Shown here: positions 26,210 through 34,988 of the stretch, in pieces
How the letters are laid out: the number at the start of each line of letters is the position of its first letter
How positions within the stretch are numbered: the first letter of the stretch is position 1
Assembly (NCBI GenBank): GCA_035601815.1
Contig: DATNNN010000058.1
Location: forward strand, 1-42,623
DNA: 42,623 bases
Direction: 5' to 3'
Origin: DATNNN01 sp035601815
GTDB taxonomy: Bacteria; Pseudomonadota; Alphaproteobacteria; Rhizobiales; Xanthobacteraceae
The notes under the pieces: model-generated
What the model saw: only the letters and a program-made list of their open reading frames with translations
The model's database searches: none
What the model was told of the DNA's origin: nothing
Made by a program: the position numbers and the translations under genes

Positions 26210-27982
26210 TTGGGCGAAGCGCGGGCCGACCGGCGGCTTGCGGCGATTCTTGCCGCCGACGTCGCTGACTACAGCCACCTGATGGGGCACGACGAGGAAG
26301 GCACCGTCGCCGCGGTGAAAAGCGTTTTCTCCTCGCTGCTCGATCCCGAGATCGAGCTGCATCGCGGCCGCGTGTTCAAGGTCATGGGCGATGGCGTGCT
26401 CGTGGAGTTCGCGAGCGCGGTCGACGCCGTGCGCTGCGCGATCGGCATCCAGCGCGCGGTTGGAAGCTACAACGCCGAGCGCCCGGACGAGCGCAAGATT
26501 CAGTTCCGCATCGGCGTCAACGTCGGCGACATCATCCACGACGGCGGCGACATCTTCGGCGACGGCGTCAACATCGCCGCGCGCGTCCAGGCGCTGGCGG
26601 AGCCCGGCACGATCTGCCTGTCGGAATACGCCTACCAGCAGATCCACGGCAAAGTGACCGCCGACATGAGCGAGCTGGGCGAGCACTACCTGAAAAACAT
26701 CGCCCGCTCGGTTCGGGTCTATTGCGTCTATCCGGACGGGGCGCCGGCCGACCTTCCCGCTCCGCTACAGACGGCGCTCCCCCTTCCCGACAAGCCGTCG
26801 GTGGCGGTGATGTCGTTCGCCAACCTGAGCGGCGACCCGGAGCAGGAATACTTCGCCGACGGTATGGCCGAGGAGATCATCACGGCGCTGTCGCGCTGTC
26901 ACTCGCTGTTCGTGATCGCGCGTAACTCGTCGTTCGTCTACAAGAGCAAGCCCATGGACGTGCGCCAGGTCGGGCGCGAGCTCGGCGTGCGCTACGTGCT
27001 CGAGGGCAGCGTACGGCGCGCCGGCGACCGGCTGCGCTTCACCGGGCAATTGATCGAAGCAGTGTCGGGCGCTCATATCTGGGCCGACCGCTTCGAGGGC
27101 GAGACCAGCGACGTTTTCGCGCTGCAGGACCGCTTCTCGGAAAGCGTCGTCGCCGCGATGGAGCCGCGGCTGCAGCTCGCCGAGATGGAGCGCATCAAGC
27201 GGAAGCCGGCCGATAACCTCAACGCCTACGATCACCTGCTACGCGCGCAGCAGCACATCTACGAATGGACCCCGGAGGGGATCGAAGCCGCAATGCGCTG
27301 TCTCGAGCAGGCGCTCGCGCTCGATCCCAACTATGCGCTTGCCATGGGGACGCTCGCCAACTGCTACGCCTCGCGCCGCTTCCAAGGCTGGGGCAAGGAC
27401 TACCGGGCGGAAGCCATCGAGGGCCTGCGGCTCGCCAGGCGCGCGACCGAGCTCGGCAAGGACGACGGCGAGGTGCTGTGGAAGGCCGGCAATTCCATCT
27501 GGCATCTTGCCATGGATGGGCAAAAAGCCAGGGAGCTCGTCTATCGTTCACTCCAGTTGAACCCGAACTCGGCGATCGCGCTTACGATCGCGGGCTGGGT
27601 CGAAAACACCCAGGGACATCCCGACAAGGCGCTCGAGCTTCTGGAGCGCGCCCAGCGCCTGAGCCCGCGCGACCCACGCATGTTCATCATGACTTCCGCC
27701 GTCGCCTACGCGTACTACCTGCGGGACGAGTTTCACGAGGCCGTGACATGGGCGGAGAAGTCGCTCGCAGACAACCCGCGCATGGCCAGCGCGCTTTGGT
27801 TTCTCGCAGCGAGTCTCGGCAAACTCGGCGAGAAGGAAAAAGCGGCCGCGGTCATTGCCGAGGTGCTGCGCATGGAACCGCAGCTCACGCTCTCGAGCCT
27901 GCGCGCGCGTACCATGTATGCGCGCGAGGATGTCTGGCTGAAGACCGCCGACGGCCTGCGGCTTGCCGGCATGCCCGAGTAA
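26210..27982 (+). CDS. Class III adenylate cyclase fused to TolB-like and TPR domains
   Basis: A 590-residue signalling protein. The N-terminal cyclase domain has every catalytic residue expected for cAMP synthesis: metal-binding Asp17 (LAADVADYS) and Asp61 (VMGDGVLVEF), adenine-selecting Lys57 and Asp118 (IFGDGVNIAAR), and Asn121 and Arg125. Residues about 195-330 form a TolB/FlgO-like module (PSVAVMSFANLSGDPEQEYF, ADGMAEEIITALSR, RYVLEGSVRR). The C-terminal third is TPR helices (CLEQALALDPNYALAMGTLA). There is no membrane helix, so it is probably cytosolic, with the TPRs sensing a partner. The start is TTG at 26210 with GGGGGGAAG upstream. Hyphomicrobiales carry many paralogs; a truncated one follows at 28181. 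Confidence 0.93.
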   Translation: MGEARADRRLAAILAADVADYSHLMGHDEEGTVAAVKSVFSSLLDPEIELHRGRVFKVMGDGVLVEFASAVDAVRCAIGIQRAVGSYNAERPDERKIQFRIGVNVGDIIHDGGDIFGDGVNIAARVQALAEPGTICLSEYAYQQIHGKVTADMSELGEHYLKNIARSVRVYCVYPDGAPADLPAPLQTALPLPDKPSVAVMSFANLSGDPEQEYFADGMAEEIITALSRCHSLFVIARNSSFVYKSKPMDVRQVGRELGVRYVLEGSVRRAGDRLRFTGQLIEAVSGAHIWADRFEGETSDVFALQDRFSESVVAAMEPRLQLAEMERIKRKPADNLNAYDHLLRAQQHIYEWTPEGIEAAMRCLEQALALDPNYALAMGTLANCYASRRFQGWGKDYRAEAIEGLRLARRATELGKDDGEVLWKAGNSIWHLAMDGQKARELVYRSLQLNPNSAIALTIAGWVENTQGHPDKALELLERAQRLSPRDPRMFIMTSAVAYAYYLRDEFHEAVTWAEKSLADNPRMASALWFLAASLGKLGEKEKAAAVIAEVLRMEPQLTLSSLRARTMYAREDVWLKTADGLRLAGMPE

Positions 27983-28180
27983 CGCGGGCGTTGACTATCG
28001 CGTCATCCGGGATGCAGTGCAGCGCGCAGCGCCGCACGCTGATCTGGGGCCGTAAGAGCATCCCCACCGATCGAGATCAATCCCGCCTCGCACTCATAAA
28101 GACCCCGCAAACTTTCCTAGGTTGACAGATAGACAGTCAGCAACCGAGCAGCCAATCGGAGAGCGGGCCGTGGATCGAGA

Positions 28181-28450
28181 GCGGGCGAGCGGCGGCTCAC
28201 GGCGATTCTCACGGCTGACGTCGCGGGTTACAGTCGGCTCATGGGCCACGACGAAGAGGGAACGCTCGCGGCGGTGAAGGCCGTCTTCTCGTCGGTATTG
28301 CGTCCCCAAATCGAGCAGCACCGCGGGCGTGTCGCCAAGACCATGGGCGACGGTGTGCTCGCCGAGTTCGCACGCGCCGTCGACGCCGTGCGTTGCGGCA
28401 TCGAGGTCCAGCGCGGTCGCCGAGCGCAATGCCGGCCTGCCCCGAGCGGC
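28181..28450 (+). pseudogene. Truncated second class III cyclase domain
   Basis: In one frame RRLTAILTADVAGYSRLMGH, EEGTLAAVKAVFSSVL and RGRVAKTMGDGVLAEFARAV align closely with the start of the intact cyclase upstream. After GIEVQR a missing base moves the match into another frame (AVAERNAGLP), and homology then ends where the convergent ETF-QO gene begins. No start codon with a ribosome site is seen in frame. It keeps the two metal aspartates but lacks everything after about residue 90, so it cannot be active. Confidence 0.8.
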
Positions 28451-28451
28451 G

Positions 28452-30104
28452 TCACATATTCGGATAATTGGGACCGCCGCCGCCTTCCGGCGGAACCCAG
28501 ACGATGTTCTGGTTGGGATCCTTGATGTCGCACGTCTTGCAGTGCACGCAGTTCTGCGCGTTGATCACGTAGCGCGCGCCGTCGGGCCCCTCGACCCATT
28601 CGTACACCGCCGCCGGGCAATAGCGCGCGCTCGGCCCGGCGTAGATGTCGTGCTCGCTCTCCTTTTGCAGTGCCGGATCGCGCACGATCAGGTGCGGCGG
28701 CTGATCCTCCTCGTGGTTGGTGTTGGAGAGGAAGACCGAGGAGAGCTTGTCGAAGGAAACCACGCCGTCGGGCTTGGGATACGCGATCGGCTTGCATTCG
28801 GCCGCGGGCTTCAGCGTGGCAAAATCGGGCTTGCCGTGCTTGAGCGTGCCGAACAGCGAGAAGCCGAGCGTGTTCGTCCACATGTCGAAGGCGCCGAGCC
28901 CGATGCCGAGGAGCGTGCCGAGCTTCGACCACAGGGGCTTCACGTTGCGCACGCGCTTCAAGTCGCGGCCGATGGCGGAGGAACGCCACACCTGTTCATA
29001 AGACGCCGGCTCGTCGTTGCGGCGCCCGCCATTCAGGGCAGCGCGGATGCTTTCGGCGGCGAGAATGCCGGAGAGGATCGCGTTATGGCTGCCCTTGATG
29101 CGCGGCACGTTCATGAAGCCGGCGGCGCAGCCGATCAGCGCCCCACCCGGAAAGGTGAGCTTCGGCACCGACTGCCAGCCGCCCTCGGTGAGGGCGCGGG
29201 CGCCGTAGGCGAGGCGATTGCCGCCCTCGAACGTAGGCCGGATCGTCGGGTGGTTCTTGAAGCGTTGGAATTCGTCGAACGGCGAGAGATACGGATTGCG
29301 GTAGTTGAGGTGCACGACGAAGCCCACCGCCACCTGAAGGTCCTCGAAGTGATAGAGGAACGAGCCGCCGCCAGTGGAATTGTCGAGCGGCCAGCCGAAG
29401 GTGTGCTGCACGAGGCCGGGCCGGTGCTGCTCCGGCGCGACCTTCCAGATTTCCTTGAGCCCGATGCCGTATTTCTGCGGCTCGCGGCCGGCGTCGAGGC
29501 CGAAGCGCTCGACGATTTGCTTCGTCAGTGAGCCGCGCGCGCCCTCGGCGAACAACGTGTACTTGCCGCGCAGCTCCATGCCGCGGGTGAAGCCGTCCTT
29601 GTGGGCGCGGTCCTTGCCGATGCCCATGTCGCCGGTGGCGACGCCCAAGACGGCGCCGTTCTGGTCATAGAGCGTCTCGGCGGCGGCAAAGCCGGGATAG
29701 ATCTCGACGCCGAGCCCCTCGGCTTTCTTGCCGAGCCAGCGGCAGACGTTGGCGAGCGACACCACGTAGTTGCCGTGGTTCGACATCAACGGCGGCATGA
29801 GGAGGTTCGGGATGCGCAGGCGGCCCGCCTGACCCATGAGATAGAAGCGATCGGCGCTGACCGGCGTCTTGATCGGGCTTTGCGGGTCGCTCCGCCATTC
29901 GGGCAGGAGCCGGTCGATGCCGATGGGGTCGATCACCGCGCCTGAGAGGATATGGGCGCCCACCTCGGAGCCCTTTTCCACCACCACGACCGAGCACTCG
30001 GGCAAGAGTTGCTTCAGGCGGATCGCGGCGGCGAGCCCCGCGGGGCCCGCGCCAACGACGACCACGTCGAACTCCGTGCTCTCGCGCGGGGGAAGGTCGT
30101 TCAT
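28452..30104 (-). CDS. Electron transfer flavoprotein-ubiquinone oxidoreductase
   Basis: Membrane-bound FAD/4Fe-4S enzyme that passes electrons from ETF (fatty acid and amino acid oxidation) to ubiquinone. The 550-residue product has the FAD motif FDVVVVGAGPAGLAAAIRLK near 13-32, HILSGAVIDP near 51-60 and KGSHNAILSGILAAE near 335-349. The C-terminal ferredoxin-like part has RYCPAAVYEW and NCVHCKTCDIKDPNQNIVW, whose four cysteines hold the cluster. The ATG is at 30104. It is divergent from the uracil-DNA glycosylase gene across 71 bases. Its 3' end lies against the cyclase remnant. Confidence 0.96.
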   Translation of the reverse strand: MNDLPPRESTEFDVVVVGAGPAGLAAAIRLKQLLPECSVVVVEKGSEVGAHILSGAVIDPIGIDRLLPEWRSDPQSPIKTPVSADRFYLMGQAGRLRIPNLLMPPLMSNHGNYVVSLANVCRWLGKKAEGLGVEIYPGFAAAETLYDQNGAVLGVATGDMGIGKDRAHKDGFTRGMELRGKYTLFAEGARGSLTKQIVERFGLDAGREPQKYGIGLKEIWKVAPEQHRPGLVQHTFGWPLDNSTGGGSFLYHFEDLQVAVGFVVHLNYRNPYLSPFDEFQRFKNHPTIRPTFEGGNRLAYGARALTEGGWQSVPKLTFPGGALIGCAAGFMNVPRIKGSHNAILSGILAAESIRAALNGGRRNDEPASYEQVWRSSAIGRDLKRVRNVKPLWSKLGTLLGIGLGAFDMWTNTLGFSLFGTLKHGKPDFATLKPAAECKPIAYPKPDGVVSFDKLSSVFLSNTNHEEDQPPHLIVRDPALQKESEHDIYAGPSARYCPAAVYEWVEGPDGARYVINAQNCVHCKTCDIKDPNQNIVWVPPEGGGGPNYPNM

Positions 30105-30175
30105 GCGCTATGCATCCGATCAGGGTGAGGCGGATCGCGTCCGATGATATAGGAGAGTTTCGGGAAGACGAACCC

Positions 30176-30970
30176 ATGCGCGAATCGAACGCCAAATCCC
30201 CCTACGACATCCTCGCCTTCCACGCGGAGGCCGGCGTGGACGTGGCCCTGGAAGAGCGCCCCGTCGACCGCTTCGCCGAGACCGCGGCGCCTCCCGCACC
30301 TGCCGTCCGGCGCCCGCCGCCGCCGATCGAGCTCGCACCGCGGCCGGCCGCCGCACCGCAGACGCCTGATGCCGCCGTCATCGCCGCGCGCGCGGCGGCG
30401 AGTGCCGCGCGGTCCCTCGACGAACTGCGCGAGGCGCTCGGCCGCTTCGAGGGTTGCGCGCTCAAGGTCACGGCGAAGAACCTCGTATTCGCGGACGGCG
30501 CCCCGGGTGCCCGGCTGATGTTCGTGGGCGAGGCGCCGGGCGCCGACGAAGACCGCGAGGGCCTGCCGTTTGTCGGCCGCTCGGGCAAGCTGCTCGACCG
30601 CATGATCGCCGCGATCGGCCTCGACCGCACCTCGGTCTATATCGCCAACATCGTACCCTGGCGGCCGCCGGGCAATCGCACGCCGACGCCGCAGGAGGCG
30701 GCGATTTGCCTTCCCTTCATCGCGCGGCAGATCGAGCTCGCCGATCCCGACGTGCTGGTGTGCCTGGGCGGGCCTTCGGCGCAGGCGCTGCTCAACGTGC
30801 GCGACGGCATCACAAAGGTCCGCGGACGCTGGTATGACTTCGAGACCGGCAAGCGCACGATCCGCGCCATGCCCACGTTCCACCCGGCGTATCTGTTGCG
30901 CACGCCGCTCGCCAAGCGCCAGGCGTGGCACGATTTCTTGGCGATCAAGAAGGCGCTTGCAGGCGCCTAG
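30176..30970 (+). CDS. Uracil-DNA glycosylase, family 4-like with reduced Fe-S cysteine set
   Basis: Removes uracil from DNA in base-excision repair. The 264-residue product has a Pro/Ala-rich N-terminal extension, then the family 4 motif VGEAPGADEDREGLPFVGRS (117-136), NIVPWRPPGNRTPTPQEA (158-175) and the late FHPAYLLR (235-242). Canonical family 4 enzymes hold a 4Fe-4S cluster with four cysteines; here Cys94, Cys178 and Cys196 are present, but the first CxxC cysteine reads Phe91 and the one before RPP reads Trp162. The cluster is therefore incomplete or altered, possibly a lineage trait. The ATG at 30176 is preferred over 30110 (GGGAAG upstream). The stop overlaps that of the purine permease in CTAG. 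Confidence 0.88.
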   Translation: MRESNAKSPYDILAFHAEAGVDVALEERPVDRFAETAAPPAPAVRRPPPPIELAPRPAAAPQTPDAAVIAARAAASAARSLDELREALGRFEGCALKVTAKNLVFADGAPGARLMFVGEAPGADEDREGLPFVGRSGKLLDRMIAAIGLDRTSVYIANIVPWRPPGNRTPTPQEAAICLPFIARQIELADPDVLVCLGGPSAQALLNVRDGITKVRGRWYDFETGKRTIRAMPTFHPAYLLRTPLAKRQAWHDFLAIKKALAGA

Positions 30971-32313
30971 CCCGACACCGCGAACTTGACGGCGAACAGT
31001 ACCGCCAGCACGTAAACGGCGATCGGGCACTCCTGCCAGCGGCCCGCAAGCAGCTTCGCGCCCGCGTAGGTGATGAAGCCGAGGCCGACGCCGGTGGCGA
31101 TCGAATAGGTCAAGGGCATCGTGATCGCCGTCACTACCGCCGGAGCATATTCGGTGACGTCGTCCCAGGTGATCTCAGCGATGCCCCGCGCCATCACGCA
31201 GGCGACGTAGAGAAGGGCCGCGGCGGTCGCATAGGCCGGGACCATGCTGGCGAGCGGCGAGAACAGGAGTGCCACCAGGAACAGGATCGCGACGACGACG
31301 GCGGTCAAGCCGGTGCGGCCGCCCGCGTTCACCCCGGCAGCGCTCTCGATGTAGCTCGTCGTGGTGGAGGTGCCGAGCAGCGAGCCGAGTATGGCGGCGA
31401 AGGAGTCGGAGATCAGGGCCTGGCGCATGCGCGGGAGCTGGCCCCTCCTGTCGAGGAGCCCGGCGCGATGGGTGACGCCGATCAGAGTGCCGGCGTTGTC
31501 GAACAGATCAACCATCAACAGCGTCAGCACCACGATGATGAAGGAGAGCTCGAAGGTGCGCGAGAAATCGAGCTTGAGGAACGTCGGCGCCAGCGACGGC
31601 GGCAGCGACACGATGCCCTGGTACTGGGCGAGCCCAAGCGGGAGGCCGATGATGGTCACCACAAGGATGCCGATGAGCGTGCCGCCGGTGACGTTGCGCG
31701 CGTTCAGCACCACGATCAGGACGAAGCCGAACAGCGCGAGAATGGCCGTGGGCTTGGCGAGGTTGCCGAGCGTCACCAGCGTCGCCGGGTGATCGACCAC
31801 GAGGCCCGCAGTCTCGAGCCCAATGATGCCGAGGAACAGGCCGACGCCGGCGGAGATCGCGAACTTCAGGTTCAGCGGGATGGCGTTGATTACATACTCG
31901 CGGATCTTGAACAGCGAGATGAGCATGAACAGGACGCCGGAGCAGAACACCGCGGCGAGCGCCTGCTGCCAGGTGTATTTGTAGCCGAGCACGATGGTGA
32001 AGGCGAAGAAGGCGTTGAGCCCCATGCCGGGCGCGAGCGCGATAGGGTAGTTGGCGTAGAGCGCCATCACCAGCGTGCAGATCGCCGACGCCAGACACGT
32101 GGCGACGAACACCGCCCCCTTGTCCATGCCGGCATTGGCCAGAATCTGCGGGTTGACGAAAATGATATAGGCCATGGTGAGAAACGTGGTCAGACCGGCC
32201 ACGGTCTCGGTACGCACGTCGGTGCCGGCCTTCTTCAGGCCGAAATACTTGTCGAGCTTCCTGACGAACTTGGACTGCCGCACCCGCTCGGGCGCTATCG
32301 CTTTCGTGGCCAT
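30967..32313 (-). CDS. AzgA-type (NCS2) purine permease
   Basis: A 448-residue inner-membrane permease of the AzgA/PbuG branch of the NCS2 family, which takes up adenine, guanine or hypoxanthine with protons. Landmarks are AGLTTFLTMAYIIFVNPQIL (about 44-63), PGMGLNAFFAF (about 103-113), the DLFDNAGTLIGVTHRAGLLD stretch and GSLLGTSTTTSYIESAAGVN with GGRTGL following. About 12-14 membrane segments are visible. The ATG is at 32313. It converges on the glycosylase gene (CTAG overlap) and is divergent from cydAB. I saw no purine riboswitch in the 260-base upstream gap. Confidence 0.92.
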   Translation of the reverse strand: MATKAIAPERVRQSKFVRKLDKYFGLKKAGTDVRTETVAGLTTFLTMAYIIFVNPQILANAGMDKGAVFVATCLASAICTLVMALYANYPIALAPGMGLNAFFAFTIVLGYKYTWQQALAAVFCSGVLFMLISLFKIREYVINAIPLNLKFAISAGVGLFLGIIGLETAGLVVDHPATLVTLGNLAKPTAILALFGFVLIVVLNARNVTGGTLIGILVVTIIGLPLGLAQYQGIVSLPPSLAPTFLKLDFSRTFELSFIIVVLTLLMVDLFDNAGTLIGVTHRAGLLDRRGQLPRMRQALISDSFAAILGSLLGTSTTTSYIESAAGVNAGGRTGLTAVVVAILFLVALLFSPLASMVPAYATAAALLYVACVMARGIAEITWDDVTEYAPAVVTAITMPLTYSIATGVGLGFITYAGAKLLAGRWQECPIAVYVLAVLFAVKFAVSG

Positions 32314-32476
32314 GGCTTTCCCCTCGCGCGGAGTGCGCGCCGATTCCCAGCGGCACGAGCATAGCGGCCGGATACGCAGCCGGAGCCGGATTCTTTGCAG
32401 TTTTCCACCGCCAGTGCGGTGCGATGAACCCCGTCAATGCGCTGATGGCGCAAGGAACTCCGTGGCGCGGAGGTAA

Positions 32477-32490
32477 TTGATTTGGCTCAA
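32477..32490. promoter_or_regulatory. FNR/FixK-type box upstream of cydA
   Basis: TTGAT-TTGG-CTCAA matches the FNR/Anr/FixK consensus TTGAT-N4-ATCAA in nine of ten positions, with a perfect TTGA-N6-TCAA core. It is centred about 90 bases before the cydA start in the divergent gap with the purine permease. Control of a high-affinity or cyanide-insensitive oxidase by a low-oxygen regulator is well known in this class. The rest of the 260-base gap shows nothing else clear. Confidence 0.55.
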
Positions 32491-32573
32491 GGGTGCGCGC
32501 AGGTGCACATTGCTGCTTCCGCCGAACCCACGATTCTCGCAGGCCTTCTGGGAATTGAGCGAAAGAGGCGCCC

Positions 32574-33968
32574 ATGGACCTCGATCCCGTCCTCCTCGCC
32601 CGCCTGCAGTTCGCGTTCACCATCACGTTCCACATCATCTTCCCGAGCTTCACCATTGGGCTCTCCGCCTACATCGCGACGGTCGAGGTGATGTGGATGA
32701 AGACGGGGCGCGAGCATTTCCATCGGCTCGGCCGGTTCTGGACGAAAATCTTCGCGGTCTCCTTCGCCATGGGCGTGGTGTCGGGCATCGTGCTGTCGTA
32801 TCAGCTCGGCACTAACTGGAGCCGCTTCTCGGTGGTCACCGGCAACGTGCTCGGGCCGCTGATCGGCTACGAGGTGCTAGCGGCGTTCTTCCTCGAGGCG
32901 ACCTTCCTCGGCATCATGCTGTTCGGCTGGAACAGGGTGCCGCCGGCCCTGCATACCTTCTCGTGCATCGCGGTGGCGGTCGGCACCCTCATCTCGGCGT
33001 TCTGGATTCTGTCGGCCAACTCGTGGATGCACACGCCCACGGGGCACGCGATGCGCAACGGCGTCGCGATCCCGGTCGACTGGCTCGCCGTCGTCTTCAA
33101 CCCGAGCTTCCCCTATCGCTTCGCCCACATGGTGAACGCGGCTTTCCTCACCACCTGCTTCGTGGTGTTCGCGGTAGGCGCGCGCTATCTCCTGGCCGGC
33201 AAGCATCTCGACGAGGCGAAAACCATGCTGCGCATGGCGGTGGGCTTCGCCGCCATCGTGGCGCCGCTGCAGCTATTCCTCGGCGACCAGCACGGCCTCA
33301 ACACGCTCAAGCACCAGCCGATCAAGATTGCGGCCATGGAAGGCCATTGGGACGGGTCCAAGCCCGGCGACTTCCACATCTTCGCCTGGCCGGACGAGAA
33401 GAATGAGCAGAACCGCTTCGAAATCTCCATCCCGCGCGGCTCCTCGCTCATCCTCACCTATGACCCGAACGGCCTGTTCCCCGGCCTGAAAAGCGTCCCA
33501 CGGTCCGAGCGACCGCCCGTGGTGCCGGTGTTCTTCGCCTTTCGCATCATGCTGGCGATCGGCTTCTTCATGATTGGCGCGGCGCTATTCGGCGCGCTGT
33601 TGTGGTGGAACGGCAAACTGTTCGAGACGCGATGGTTCCTGCGCGTCATGGCGCAGACGTGGTGGATCGGCTTCGTCGCGGTGATCGCCGGCTGGGTGGT
33701 GACCGAGACCGGCCGCCAGCCGTGGGTCGCGCATGGTATCTTGCGCACCGCCGACGCGACCTCACCGGTGCTCGGCGCCAGCATCGCCACCACGCTCGCG
33801 CTGTTCGTCGTCGTCTACGGCGTCGTGTTCTCCGCCGGCATCTATTACATGAACCGCCTCATCGCGAAGGGGCCGTCGGACGTCGCGGAAGCGGACCAGA
33901 CGCCGATGCTGTCGCCGCTGTCGGCGGCGCACGACGCCGGACGCGCGGCGCTCGCGGCGAAGGAGTGA
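32574..33968 (+). CDS. cydA: Cytochrome bd ubiquinol oxidase subunit I (short Q-loop, CIO type)
   Basis: Haem-bearing subunit of the bd-type quinol oxidase, reducing oxygen to water in the inner membrane. The 464-residue product has the b595 ligand His20 (TFHIIFP), conserved Glu100 and Glu108 (GYEVLAAFFLEATFLG), the b558 ligand His185 (RFAHMVNAAF) and GRQPW near the second half. It lacks the long Q-loop insert of E. coli CydA (522 residues), matching the cyanide-insensitive CioA/short-loop branch. The ATG at 32574 has AAAGAGG upstream. cydB follows after five bases. A candidate FixK/FNR box lies upstream. Confidence 0.95.
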   Translation: MDLDPVLLARLQFAFTITFHIIFPSFTIGLSAYIATVEVMWMKTGREHFHRLGRFWTKIFAVSFAMGVVSGIVLSYQLGTNWSRFSVVTGNVLGPLIGYEVLAAFFLEATFLGIMLFGWNRVPPALHTFSCIAVAVGTLISAFWILSANSWMHTPTGHAMRNGVAIPVDWLAVVFNPSFPYRFAHMVNAAFLTTCFVVFAVGARYLLAGKHLDEAKTMLRMAVGFAAIVAPLQLFLGDQHGLNTLKHQPIKIAAMEGHWDGSKPGDFHIFAWPDEKNEQNRFEISIPRGSSLILTYDPNGLFPGLKSVPRSERPPVVPVFFAFRIMLAIGFFMIGAALFGALLWWNGKLFETRWFLRVMAQTWWIGFVAVIAGWVVTETGRQPWVAHGILRTADATSPVLGASIATTLALFVVVYGVVFSAGIYYMNRLIAKGPSDVAEADQTPMLSPLSAAHDAGRAALAAKE

Positions 33969-33973
33969 CGGCC

Positions 33974-34981
33974 ATGGAATGGTACCTTCCGCTGATCTGG
34001 GCGGCGCTGATCGGAATCGCCGTCGCCATGTACGTGATCCTCGACGGCTTCGACCTCGGGATCGGGCTCCTGTTCCCATTCGCGAAATCCGAGCGCGAGC
34101 GCGATCAGATGGTGGCGTCGATCGCGCCGTTCTGGGACGGCAACGAAACCTGGCTGGTGCTCGGCGGCGCCGGCCTGTTGGTCGCCTTTCCCGTCGCCTA
34201 CGCGGTCATCATGCCGGCCTTCTATCTGCCAGTGATCGCCATGCTGCTCGCGATCGTGTTCCGCGGCGTCGCCTTCGAATTCCGCCACGTGGCGCAGACC
34301 AGCAAGGTCTACTGGAACGTGGCCTTCGCCGCCGGATCCACCATCGCCGCGCTGTCGCAGGGTGTGATCCTCGGCGGGCTCATCCAGGGCATCAAGGTAC
34401 AGAACAACGCTTTCGCCGGCGGCACGTTCGATTGGGCGACGCCGTTCGCCCTCCTCTGCGCGCTCGGGGTCGCTGCCGGCTACGCGCTGCTCGGCGCCAC
34501 TTGGCTCGTCGCCAAGACCGAGGGCGCCATCACCGAGCGCGCCCGCATCCAGGGAAAGTGGCTGCTGCTCGCGGTCCTCGTGTTCATGGCGATCGTCAGC
34601 TTGTGGACGCCGCTGCAGTTCGGGCGCATCGCGGCGCGCTGGTTCTCGACGCCGAATATCTATTTCCTCTGGCCGGTGCCGCTCGTCACGCTCGCCGTGG
34701 CACTCGCCGCCTGGCGCTGGCTCGAGACCGGACGCACGGTGCTGCCTTTCTTCGCGGTGATCGGGCTGTTCCTGCTCGGCTATCTCGGGCTCGTGATCTC
34801 GATCTTCCCGTACCTGGTGCCGCCGTCGCTCACCATCTGGGACACCGCGGCAGTGCCGGCGAGCCAGATCTTCATGCTGATCGGAACCCTGTTCCTGCTG
34901 CCGATCGTGCTCGGCTACGTCGGTTTCGTCTATTGGATCTTTCGCGGCAAGGTGCGCGAGGGGGAGAGCTACCACCACTAA
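33974..34981 (+). CDS. cydB: Cytochrome bd ubiquinol oxidase subunit II
   Basis: Partner subunit of CydA/CioA with about eight to nine membrane helices. The 335-residue product shows YVILDGFDLGIGLLFPF (about 16-32), FWDGNETWLVLGGAGLLVAF (about 50-69) and FRGVAFEFR (about 94-102), all typical of CydB. AAGGAG (33960-33965) overlaps the cydA stop and serves as ribosome site, so translation is coupled. No cydX-like small gene is seen after the stop; the next gene converges eight bases later. No cydDC assembly genes lie in the window. Confidence 0.95.
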   Translation: MEWYLPLIWAALIGIAVAMYVILDGFDLGIGLLFPFAKSERERDQMVASIAPFWDGNETWLVLGGAGLLVAFPVAYAVIMPAFYLPVIAMLLAIVFRGVAFEFRHVAQTSKVYWNVAFAAGSTIAALSQGVILGGLIQGIKVQNNAFAGGTFDWATPFALLCALGVAAGYALLGATWLVAKTEGAITERARIQGKWLLLAVLVFMAIVSLWTPLQFGRIAARWFSTPNIYFLWPVPLVTLAVALAAWRWLETGRTVLPFFAVIGLFLLGYLGLVISIFPYLVPPSLTIWDTAAVPASQIFMLIGTLFLLPIVLGYVGFVYWIFRGKVREGESYHH

Positions 34982-34988
34982 CGGCGCG

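Noticed and set aside
28329..29531. Plus-strand open frame of 400 codons across the cyclase remnant and ETF-QO
   Set aside because: Only its first codons (AVAERNAGLP) belong to the cyclase fragment; the rest is antisense to ETF-QO and has no recognisable content.
30925..32364. 479-codon plus-strand open frame opposite the purine permease
   Set aside because: Extremely rich in Arg, Asp, Glu and His, as expected for the complement of a membrane-protein gene.
32314..32573. Purine riboswitch in front of the AzgA-type permease
   Set aside because: I looked for the three-helix junction with conserved loop-loop bases and found no convincing match; only the FixK-like box was clear in this gap.
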